DNA of 64,000 nucleotides from G963664935 sp963664935 (GTDB lineage: Bacteria; Pseudomonadota; Gammaproteobacteria; Methylococcales; G963664935), in NCBI GenBank assembly GCA_963664935.2, contig CAXXSE010000001.1, positions 310,001 through 374,000 on the forward strand, read 5' to 3'. The notes under the pieces are model-generated. The model saw only the letters and a list, made by a program, of their open reading frames with translations, had not been told where the DNA came from and searched no databases. Of this stretch, positions 43,707 through 52,205 are shown piece by piece (within the stretch, counting starts at the first letter, position 1; each line of letters opens with the position of its first letter). The translations under genes were made by a program, and so were the position numbers.

Positions 43707-46700
43707 CTAGTGAAAATCCCGGGAATGGATTTCCAAGTCTTGTAGCCAATGCGAGCAATTGCGTATATTTCCCGCAATCACATGGATGACGCCATGCTCC
43801 TTTTGTACGATCCCGGACACCAGCATCAATTTAGATGTCAGTAAGGCCGCCCGTTGAGCCTCGGCGGTTTTCGGCCAAACGATGAGATTAGCCAATCCGG
43901 TTTCATCTTCTAAAGTTACGAAGATTACGCCTGATGCCGTACTGGGCCGTTGACGGTTGGTCACCAACCCCGCCACCTTAACGATTGAGCCGTGACGCCG
44001 GGAGCCAAGCTTTTGCGCCGGGCAAATGCCGAGGTCGTCCAACCGCCCACGCAATAGGTCAATAGGATGATGGTTGAGCGATAAGCCCTTTGTGGCGTAA
44101 TCGGCAAACATCTCTTCGCTATCCGAAGGGATACGCAGTAGCGGTGTGGCTTCATTAAAGTCCGGATGACCGAACACCGGCAAGGGTTTTTCGATGCCGG
44201 CCACGTCCCAATGACTTAAGTGGCGATTTCCACTCAAGCCCAGGAGCGCATCGGCCGACGCCAGTATCTCCAGGTCTTGTTTTTCGAGGTTACACCGCCG
44301 CATCAAATCCGTCACCGAATCGTAAGGTTTATTATTCCGGGCAGCGACGATTTTAGCTCCGGCTTTCCGGCCTAAGCCCTTTATTCGGTGCAACCCTAGA
44401 CGAATAGCTGGTTGTCGATGGGACGCCTCGGTTTCCAGGCTGCTTTCCCACTGACTATAACGTACATCCACCTGGCGCAGTTCCACCCCGTGGTGGCGGA
44501 CATCTTGAATCAGTTGGTCCGGGGAGTAAAAGCCCATGGGCTGGCTATTGAGCAGCGCGCAGCAAAAAGCAGCCGGTTCATGGCGTTTGAGCCAGGCGGA
44601 AATATAGCTGATGAGGGCAAAGCTCGCAGCATGGGACTCGGGAAATCCGTAGCTGCCAAATCCCTTGATTTGATCGCAAATGCGTTCGGCAAAATCCCGA
44701 TCGTAGCCATTTTTATGCATACCCTCTAGCAAACGCTGGCGAAATGGTTCCAACCCACCGCGTTTCTTCCAGGCGGCCATACCGCGGCGGAGTTGATCCG
44801 CCTCCCCTGGTGTAAAATCGGCAGCCACCATGGCAATCTGCATGACTTGTTCCTGGAAAATGGGAGCTCCTAAAGTGCGTTCCAGGACCGACCGTAAGGA
44901 TTCACTGGGATAGTTAATCAGACTGGGGTCGGCCCGGCGTTGTAAAAAGGGGTGCACCATATTACCGGATATGGGTCCGGGCCGAATAATAGCCACCTCA
45001 ATCACTAGATCGTAATAGTTTGCCGGTTTTAGCCTCGGCAACATGGTCATCTGAGCGCGGGATTCGATCTGAAATACCCCGACGGTATCCGCCTGCTGTA
45101 TCATTTGATAAGTAGCTTTGTCTTCGGGTGGAATATCGGTCAAACCAAGCTGGCGGCCACTGTAACGCGCGATAAGATCAAAGGTTTTTTTGATCGCGGT
45201 GAGCATGCCCAATGCCAATACATCGACTTTGATCAAGCCTAAAGCCTCTAAGTCATCCTTGTCCCACTGAATTACGGTGCGTTCCTGCATTGCGGCATTT
45301 TCGATGGGAACCAATGAAGCCAAGTCGTCGCGAGCAATGACAAAACCACCGGTATGCTGAGACAAATGCCGGGGAAAGCCCTGAATCATGCCAACCAACA
45401 CCAGCAGTTGTCTGATTTTCGGGTTCTCTGAGTCAAAACCCGCTTCTTGCAATCGCTTATTCAATTCCCGGGGTTGATCCCAGAAATAAAGTTGGGAGCT
45501 AATCCCTTCAATCTGGTCCAAGGTCAGGCCGAGGGCTTTACCAATATCACGTGCTGCGCTGCGCAGGCGGTAGCTAATCACCGTTGCGACGATTGCGGCC
45601 CGCCGGCGACCGTAACGCCGGTAAATATATTGAATAACCTCTTCCCGCCGTTGATGCTCGAAATCCACGTCGATATCCGGCGGTTCGTTGCGCTCCTTGG
45701 AAATAAAACGTTCCATCAACATATTCATTCGCGATGGATCCACCGCCGTAATCCCCAGGCAATAACAGACCGCGGAATTGGCCGCCGACCCTCGGCCCTG
45801 GCAAAGAATATCCTGCTCTCTGGCAAACCGAACGATATCGTAAACGGTCAGGAAATAAGGCTCATATTGGAGTTCCCCGATCAGCGCCAGTTCGTGTTCA
45901 AGCAAGGTTCGTACTTTCTTGGGTATTTCCTCCGGCCAATGCTGTCGGGCGCCACGCCAAGTCAGATCCTTAAGCCATGAAGCCGGTGTATAGCCTTTGG
46001 GCACGATTTCGTCGGGGTATTCGTAACGCAATTCATCTAGGGAGAAATGAGCGATATCGGCAATTTTAAGGGTTTCTTCCAGTAACTCTCGCGGATAAAG
46101 GCGGGCTAGCCGCATGCGAGGCCGTAGATGACGTTCACCATTGGCGAACAAAGCGTAACCCAGTTCCGATAGCGGTTTCCCCAACCGTATCGCGGTTAAG
46201 GTATCCTGCAATACCCGCCGATTCCGTCGATGCATGTGTACATCGCCACTAGCTACCATCGGAATACCGGTGGTTTCCGATAAACTTCGAAGACGCCGCA
46301 AGATAAGCTGATCTTCACCGCTCAAGAGTAATTCCACGGCGATCCAGACCTTATCCTGAAATAAGGTTTTAAGCCATTCACCATCTTGGCGGCTGGCTTG
46401 AGGCTTGGGTAGCCATAAAGCGATACAACCCGAGGGTGGATGGCTTTCAAGATCGCCACGGGTAAGCCGGTATTGGCCTTTAGGCGTATCCGCCCTGGCA
46501 TGGCTGATGAGCTTAGATAGATGGCCGTAGGAAATACGGTTTGTAGCCAATAATACCAGTCGGAATCCGTCGCTGAGACAAAACTCCGAACCTACGATTA
46601 ATTTAAGCCCAGTATTGCGCGCGGCAATGTGTGCTCGAACTACACCGGCCAGTGAACATTCGTCGGTCAGCGCCAATGCTTTGTATCCAAGGTTTACCGC

Positions 46701-46808
46701 GCGTTTAATCAGCTCTTCCGGATGCGACGCTCCACGCAGGAAGGTGAAATTACTGATGCAATGCAGTTCAGCGTAGTTGGGAACATCATGGTTTTCGGCG
46801 ATGGCCAT
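43707..46808 (-). CDS. dnaE2: Error-prone DNA polymerase III alpha subunit DnaE2
   Basis: 1033 aa, the usual DnaE2 length. PHP domain YAELHCISNFTFLRGASHPE and LTDECSLAGVVRAH; polymerase palm with PPDIDVDFEHQRREEVIQYI and LIKVDVLALGML; helix-hairpin-helix at HRIKGLGRKAGAKI; C-terminal OB fold IVKVAGLVTNRQRP. DnaE2 copies damaged DNA after SOS induction and usually works with ImuA and ImuB. Those genes are not upstream here; beyond the start lies IS91 debris. I see no LexA box in the first 100 bases upstream. Confidence 0.96.
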   Translation of the reverse strand: MAIAENHDVPNYAELHCISNFTFLRGASHPEELIKRAVNLGYKALALTDECSLAGVVRAHIAARNTGLKLIVGSEFCLSDGFRLVLLATNRISYGHLSKLISHARADTPKGQYRLTRGDLESHPPSGCIALWLPKPQASRQDGEWLKTLFQDKVWIAVELLLSGEDQLILRRLRSLSETTGIPMVASGDVHMHRRNRRVLQDTLTAIRLGKPLSELGYALFANGERHLRPRMRLARLYPRELLEETLKIADIAHFSLDELRYEYPDEIVPKGYTPASWLKDLTWRGARQHWPEEIPKKVRTLLEHELALIGELQYEPYFLTVYDIVRFAREQDILCQGRGSAANSAVCYCLGITAVDPSRMNMLMERFISKERNEPPDIDVDFEHQRREEVIQYIYRRYGRRRAAIVATVISYRLRSAARDIGKALGLTLDQIEGISSQLYFWDQPRELNKRLQEAGFDSENPKIRQLLVLVGMIQGFPRHLSQHTGGFVIARDDLASLVPIENAAMQERTVIQWDKDDLEALGLIKVDVLALGMLTAIKKTFDLIARYSGRQLGLTDIPPEDKATYQMIQQADTVGVFQIESRAQMTMLPRLKPANYYDLVIEVAIIRPGPISGNMVHPFLQRRADPSLINYPSESLRSVLERTLGAPIFQEQVMQIAMVAADFTPGEADQLRRGMAAWKKRGGLEPFRQRLLEGMHKNGYDRDFAERICDQIKGFGSYGFPESHAASFALISYISAWLKRHEPAAFCCALLNSQPMGFYSPDQLIQDVRHHGVELRQVDVRYSQWESSLETEASHRQPAIRLGLHRIKGLGRKAGAKIVAARNNKPYDSVTDLMRRCNLEKQDLEILASADALLGLSGNRHLSHWDVAGIEKPLPVFGHPDFNEATPLLRIPSDSEEMFADYATKGLSLNHHPIDLLRGRLDDLGICPAQKLGSRRHGSIVKVAGLVTNRQRPSTASGVIFVTLEDETGLANLIVWPKTAEAQRAALLTSKLMLVSGIVQKEHGVIHVIAGNIRNCSHWLQDLEIHSRDFH

Positions 46809-47212
46809 TGGTAATTACCTGAATCCGTGACTCCACTACGACACAGGGCACAAGCATTTTAAACAAGCCGTTGGTAACGGGTAACCCCTAGGAGGCTGTC
46901 ACTCTGTAAGATAGAACCGAGGGTGGGAGTTTGTTAGGACATCCTAAAATCATGGCTTGGCGCCCTTCGTCGTACTTTCACAAGGGTCATGGACCCATCT
47001 CTACTTAATTTAGATACTAAAATGATAATTTCGTAAATTACGAAAATATCATTTTAGTATTACATGTAAGAATATCCATAGCAAGTAAAAAGCTCACGCC
47101 TGGTCGTTAGATCAAGCAACTGGTTTTTTGGTGAATTATCGCTGTTGACGGTCTTTGGATTCCTACCCTGTCCCGTGATGTGACCCCTTCTCTTTAGGCG
47201 ACGGTACTTGTG
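46809..47212. other. Spacer upstream of dnaE2
   Basis: 404 bases between dnaE2 and the IS91-type fragment, with no gene seen. It contains the 47-bp palindrome listed separately. Confidence 0.5.
47014..47060. repeat. 47-bp AT-rich palindrome
   Basis: Arms 47014-47036 and 47038-47060 are 23 bases each, mirror images at 22 of 23 positions (ATACTAAAATGAT...ATCATTTTAGTAT) around one central base. It could be a recombinase or repressor site, or a bidirectional terminator-like hairpin. No matching sequence was found at the ends of nearby elements. Confidence 0.8.
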
Positions 47213-47425
47213 CTAGCCCGCATTTCTCACAAGCTTTCTACTGCGAAACCACAATGCCGCGCGTTGACTGCGTTGCACTCGGTTTGGGTGCTCAGTCGTG
47301 TCCTGCAAGTCATTAACCACGCCATTTCGACTTTTCTGACCCAACAAGCCGGATTGAAACGCACGGAGGGGCAAACCGGAGCCGTTACGCTCATCCAGCG
47401 TTTTGGTTCGGCCGCCAATCTCAAC
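47213..47425 (+). pseudogene. IS91-type transposase, fragment upstream of the insertion
   Basis: The reading frame gives VLSRVLQVINHAISTFLTQQ and GAVTLIQRFGSAANLN, the region leading up to the N-I-H-x-H motif of IS91-family (HUH, Y2) transposases. It is cut immediately after the codons for NLN at 47425; the continuation begins at 50751. Confidence 0.85.
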
Positions 47426-47762
47426 CCATACGAAGCAGACTGCATCCAATCGTCAGAACGGTGATAACAACTATTACGTCAATCATCCTTGCCATCCCTT
47501 AAATGGGTATCAATTCGAACCGATCAGGTCATTTAATAGCTTAGGTACTCTCCGTGTTGAGTTTTTTGGACCTGATGGTAAGCAGTTATCCCTGCCAGTA
47601 AGCTGCACAACGCTTGCAGAGGAAGATCTCTACAGTCAATTTGCGAAGGCTGGCGATCTTTTTCGATTACCCGACGTCGTTGAGCTTGTCGATTTAATGA
47701 GCTTGATACGCAGCCGTAAAAACTTATCATTGTCTATATTACCGGCAATATATGATAGATAA
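47426..47762 (+). CDS. DUF5372-like small protein, start uncertain
   Basis: The conserved part is VNHPCHPLNGYQFEPIRSFN through LRVEFFGPDGKQLSLPVSCT to FRLPDVVELVDLMSLI, about 85 residues. It looks like the DUF5372 family: a His-x2-HPL start and a beta-rich body, often found next to recombinase and transposase genes. No ATG or GTG precedes the conserved region within the element in frame; the frame runs back into the IS91 gene. The true start may be a rare codon, or the gene may have lost its start. Confidence 0.55.
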
Positions 47763-47781
47763 ACTATGCCGCTATATGAGC

Positions 47782-47827
47782 GCTAAATTATGCCTTATAC
47801 CCAGATGATTGCTAAATAATGCCTTAT
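47782..47827. promoter_or_regulatory. Two direct repeats, operator-like, before the HTH gene
   Basis: GCTAAATTATGCCTTAT (47782-47798) and GCTAAATAATGCCTTAT (47811-47827) differ at one base and are 29 bases apart, close to three DNA turns. A third, weaker relative with ATATGGCATATA lies at 47848-47860. Probably binding sites of the helix-turn-helix protein encoded next. Confidence 0.65.
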
Positions 47828-47831
47828 TTAC

Positions 47832-47861
47832 TTGACTTTAGCGAAATATATGGCATATATT
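47832..47861 (+). promoter_or_regulatory. Sigma-70-like promoter for the element's HTH-recombinase genes
   Basis: TTGACT (47832-47837) and TATATT (47856-47861) with an 18-base spacer, 29 bases before ATG 47891 and overlapping the third operator-like repeat. Confidence 0.6.
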
Positions 47862-47890
47862 ATAGCGCACACCCGTCGAGAGATTTGCCC

Positions 47891-48364
47891 ATGAACCCGG
47901 ACCATCACCGCTCGAATAGAAAGAAAAAAATACTCGAGGAATCGGGCGCCTTGAACCGCAATCCCGATAAAGTCAGCGACGAACTGTTCCAGAAACAGGC
48001 GTTCTTCGATAATACCGATTTACTCCAGGTCAAATACGAGATGCTGCGGTGTGTTGAAAAAGAGAGCCGTACCGTGTCCAAAGCGGCCCAGGCATTCGGC
48101 TTCTCACGACGCCACTTTTACGAAATTCAAAAGCAGTTCGCCGAAGCCGGTTTTCAGGGACTGATGCCCGAAAAACGGGGACCGCGAAGCCCACATAAGC
48201 TCGATGATGAAGTCCTGCGCTTTGTGAGGGCAGCGATTGACAACGATCCAACATTGAAAGCGCTCGCCTTATCGCGCCTGATTCAGCAACAGTTTCAGCG
48301 AAAGGTCCATCCAAGAAGCATCGAAAAAGCCCTGAGACGTAAAAAAAACGCCAAGGGAAAATGA
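47891..48364 (+). CDS. Helix-turn-helix protein of the serine-recombinase element
   Basis: 157 aa from ATG 47891. The central helix-turn-helix reads SRTVSKAAQAFGFSRRHFYE then IQKQFAEAGFQGLMPEKRGP, the same architecture as the N-terminal domain of IS481/IS3-type transposases, but with no catalytic domain. The C-terminus (HPRSIEKALRRKKNAKGK) is basic. It likely binds the element's own DNA as regulator or directionality factor. Its stop overlaps the next start (ATGA). Confidence 0.7.
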   Translation: MNPDHHRSNRKKKILEESGALNRNPDKVSDELFQKQAFFDNTDLLQVKYEMLRCVEKESRTVSKAAQAFGFSRRHFYEIQKQFAEAGFQGLMPEKRGPRSPHKLDDEVLRFVRAAIDNDPTLKALALSRLIQQQFQRKVHPRSIEKALRRKKNAKGK

Positions 48365-48669
48365 ACCATTCGCCGATTGAACCCGTGAATTCGACAACGA
48401 TTATCAGTGCCTACGAAGCGTTGCGAGCATCCGTCCTGACGTCGCAGGTTTCACCACTCACCTACCGGAGTATGACACGATTGATTGCTGAGGGACTTCA
48501 TGCCTGGATCATTACCCTGAATGGGATACCCTTGAATGAACCGGCACCAACGGCGGTTGACTATTTATCGGAATTCACCGCTGAATTCAATGGAAGTGGC
48601 GCCATCGTTCAGTTGATCGCGTCGATGACACTGCAATCCCTAACGGAGGAAACCGATGAATACATATAG
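48361..48669 (+). CDS. 102-aa accessory protein, unknown
   Basis: Starts at an ATGA overlap with the HTH gene and itself overlaps the recombinase start by 14 bases, so all three are translationally coupled. Helical text (YEALRASVLTSQVSPLTYRS MTRLIAEGLHAW) with no recognised domain. Its fixed place before the recombinase suggests an accessory role in recombination. Confidence 0.65.
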   Translation: MNHSPIEPVNSTTIISAYEALRASVLTSQVSPLTYRSMTRLIAEGLHAWIITLNGIPLNEPAPTAVDYLSEFTAEFNGSGAIVQLIASMTLQSLTEETDEYI

Positions 48670-50697
48670 TGAAAGCAAAGTGGCTAGCCATCACCTGAAA
48701 CGAAAAGCCCTGATCTATGTGCGCCAATCGAGTATGAAGCAGGTCATGGAAAATACTGAGAGTACGGCCCGTCAATACGGACTGGTCGATAAAGCGCTGG
48801 AGCTGGGTTGGAGCCAAGAGCTCATCGGCGTCATTGACGATGATCTTGGCAAATCGGCGAGTTCGGCAGAGCACCGCAATGGCTTTCAAAAACTGGTCGC
48901 CGATGTGGCCATGGGAAAAGCGGGTATCGTCATGGGTTTAGAAATATCTCGGCTCGCCAGAAACAACGCGGACTTTCAACAGCTGCTGCACATTTGCGGT
49001 AGCCATAACACGCTGATCTACGATGCAGATGCCGTTTACGATCTGATGCACGTGAATGACCGCCTCGTTCTTGGGCTTAAGGGAACGATGTCTGAGGTTG
49101 AGCTGTTCACGATTAGAGCTCGGTTACAGGGAGGCGCTTTAAACAAAGCGGCACGAGCAGAATTGAGGATCAAACTTCCGATAGGGTTTGTTTATTCTCC
49201 GAATGGCCAGGTAGAACTTGATCCCGATTGTCAGGTACAAAAAACGATTCGATTGTTTTTCGATGTGTTTCGTCGGATTGGCAGTTCGAAAGCGGTCGTT
49301 CGGCACTTCAACCGCGAAGGCATTAAGTTTCCAGTACGTCCCGTGAAGGGCCTGATAAAGGTGAACTCGCTTGGCGCCCGCTGTCGAGTGACTTAGCCCT
49401 GCGGATTCTTCATAATCCCCGGTATGCGGGTGCTTATGCCTACGGCCGGACCAAACTCCGTAAAAGTCTTTCCGGAGGTGTCTCTTATTCAAGAAGAGAA
49501 AGAGATCAATGGCATGCACTGGTTAAGGATGTACACTCGGCTTACATTACCTGGGATGAGTTTGAAGCCATTGAAGAACGCCTCGCCGCGAATGCGCGAC
49601 GTGACTTTTGCGGACCTGCCCGTGAAGGCTGCGCCTTGTTACAAGGCATCGTCATCTGCGGCCGATGTGGCAAGCATTTCGCTTCAAGCTACAAACAGAA
49701 ATCTAAGGGTGAACGAACGCCCATCTATCTCTGTAATCGAGAACAGCTCGACTATGGCAAAGCGATTTGTACGTCGATTCCGGGCGCGGGTATCAATACC
49801 ATAATTGCCAAAGTCCTATTAGAGAAAGTCACGCCCGTGGCGGTTGACGCAGCGATTTCCATCCAACGGGAAATCGTCAAACGAACCGAACAGGCGGATC
49901 GATTATTACAGCTTCATGTGGAACGTGCACAATACGAGGCCAATCTCGCCAGAAAGCGAGTGATGTCGGTTGACCCGGGAAATCGTTTGGTCGCACAAAC
50001 CTTCGAACAAGAATGGAACGAAAAACTCACCTTGCTTGCACAAGCCAAACATGACTATGAAAGCAGACGCAAAACTCACCAAAACGTTCTTGAACCCGCG
50101 AGGCAGGCGAAGATTAAGCAGTTTGTGGCGGATTTTGCGACGGTTTGGTCTCATCAAGCCACCACCTTCCAAGATAAGAAGCGTATGATCCGGTTGTTGA
50201 TCGAAGATGTGACACTGAAGCGTGAGGGTCACGAGGTTGACGTTTATATCCGCTTTAAAACCGGTGCGATCATCAAGGAACTATTCAGAATACCCCGCTC
50301 GGGCAACAAGCCGACAGCAATCGATCCCCAAATTATCGAGAAGATCGATCATCTGTCGAGCGAACATACGGCGGGCGAAATCGCAAAGAAGCTAAACGAA
50401 GAAGGTGTCATCCATCCCACGCTTGGAAAGTTTGATACCAACGCGATTGTTTATCTACTCAGACGATTCAACATTCAAACACGCTACAAAAGGCTACGCG
50501 CAAAAGGCTATTTATCTCAACAAGAACTCGCCGAGCACTGTGGTGTTGGAACTCAAACGATTCAACGGTGGAAACGCTGTGGGTGGATCAATGCAAAACG
50601 ATACAATGACCAACCCGAATACCTTTATGAGCCGACGCTTAACGCTTTACCAGCAAACATCGCCCATCAGTATTCATCGATACTATCCGTCAATTGA
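48656..50697 (+). pseudogene. Large serine recombinase, one frameshift
   Basis: About 680 aa when one base is added near 49358 (an A-run, CTGATAAAGGTG). Catalytic domain: YVRQSSMKQV with the active Ser near residue 25, then EISRLARNN and GLKGTMSEVELFTIRARLQG. After the shift come the recombinase domain (LALRILHNPRYAGAYAYGR), the zinc ribbon (CGRCGKHF...YLCNREQLDYGKAIC), a long coiled coil (about 400-500) and a C-terminal MerR-like helix-turn-helix (LSQQELAEHCGVGTQTIQRW). All domains are complete, so the single shift may be a sequencing error. It would insert and excise the element by Ser-DNA chemistry. Confidence 0.85.
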
Positions 50698-50750
50698 GGA
50701 GACATGATAATGATCCAAAATAAAGGGCATAGTCAGCAAGTAATGGAAAT

Positions 50751-51780
50751 ATTCATCTGCATTGCTTATTCCTCGATGGCGTTTATCGTATCGATGGCGG
50801 CGTGCCCGTATTCCAACCGGTACGCGCGCCCACTAGCGAGCAGTTGCAGACCCTACTCTCTAAGATCATCAAACGGATCATGCGGTTACTAACACGTAGA
50901 GGCTATCTCATTGAAGAGCAGGGAATCACCTATTTGGCCGAAACCGATGCCGATGCCGATCCCGCCTTGGCGCCCCTGCGATCAGCCGCCTGTACTTACC
51001 GAATTGCATTCGGCCCTCGGGCTGGCCAGAAAGTACTGAGCTTGAAAACCGTCCCGACAGCAACAAAGGTGACCGCCAAGCGTTGTGTCAGCGACCATGG
51101 CTTTAGCTTGCATGCGAACGTGCGCTGCGCCGCCAATCAGCGCAAACAACTCGAACGCCTATGCCGTTACATCACGCGCCCGGCGATGGCCAATGAACGA
51201 CTCAGATGTAACCGCGCGGGCGATGTCGTCCTGCAACTCAAGAGCCCGTATCAAGATGGTACCACCCATATCGTCATGTCGCCGCTTGACAAAATTGCCG
51301 GGAGCGATTTTGAACAACCGAAGGTTGGCCCGAAGGGCGGAGGGCAGGATGCTCGGAGTAATTCATACAACGCTTGGCCGCTTTAGCCCCGCGTCCCAGA
51401 CTTAACCTGATTCGCATTGATGAAATACTTCCCTGTATTTCACCCTTCGGGTCGCTAGCGCGGTCCAAATCCGTTCCAGACGGATTTGTCATGGCATACT
51501 AGCGCCCAACGCCAAACACCGTTCCGAAATCATCCCAGACGAAGCAGTCAACGCCAATAACACGACAGATAAACAGGGTCAGGCGCCTCACCAACCGTCG
51601 GCTATCCGCATCAGCTGGGCTCGCTTGCTGAAACGGGTGTTCGATATCGACATCGAACACTGTCCTCATTGTGGGGGTTAACTGAAAATCATCGCCGCCA
51701 TCAAAGAACCCTCGGTAATCGCTAAGATCCTTGCCCATCTCGGTTTGCCAACCAGGGCACCACCTCGTTCACCGAACCAG
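50751..51780 (+). pseudogene. IS91-type transposase, downstream part, decayed
   Basis: Continues directly from the 47213-47425 fragment: IHLHCLFLDGVYRIDGGVPV carries the HUH motif, then APTSEQLQTLLSKIIKRIMR and NERLRCNRAGDVVLQLKSPY. After about 51280 the frame breaks repeatedly, but RISWARLLKRVFDIDIEHCP with the closing Cys pair (CPHCGG) near 51660 shows the C-terminus. Inactive. Confidence 0.85.
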
Positions 51781-52205
51781 GCATTCTGTCTACCCGGAAC
51801 CGCCTAAATCCAAACCAACAGCCACTTCAATCCGGTTCAGTCTTGATCCGATGATCCCCTATGGTCTTCGCCTTCCAAAACGACTTAATTTGCCAAAGTC
51901 CTTGCATTGATCAAGGAAAAAGACTTTACAAAGAGCCAAAAAGTCCGAGTTTAGGTTGTAATTGACAAATCATTGCGCCATTGGTACTTCCTCATTTGAG
52001 TAAAAAGGTGGTTTATTCTTCCTATACTCCTCTATACTCACTCCTTAAATAAGGCGCGCATCATGCCCTAAGCTTGTTGCAACTTGTTTCCAGTAGTTTG
52101 AAGTACCGCATGCTTCAAAAACAATGGTGGCTGGTTTTAGCATTGCTAACCACACATTAAATTCATCCGCAGAAACCTCTTCATTACTGATGGTTTTATT
52201 GCGCC

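Larger units (their letters stand above)
47426..50750 (+). mobile_element. 3.3 kb large-serine-recombinase element inside an IS91-type gene
   Basis: Bounded by the two halves of an IS91-type transposase: CTCAAC at 47420-47425 and ATTCATCTGC at 50751. Joining them gives an open frame, NLN-IHLHCLFLDGVYR. The insert holds four genes on one strand: DUF5372-like, helix-turn-helix, a 102-aa unknown, and a serine recombinase of about 680 aa. The last three overlap one another. No terminal inverted repeats and no long target duplication are seen, as expected for a serine integrase with a very short crossover core. Confidence 0.8.

Noticed and set aside
45447..45980. 177-aa ORF antisense to dnaE2
   Set aside because: Antisense shadow of a conserved polymerase region; no independent support.
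47014..47060. CRISPR or array-like repeat
   Set aside because: A single palindrome, no spacers or repeated units. No CRISPR array was seen anywhere in the window.
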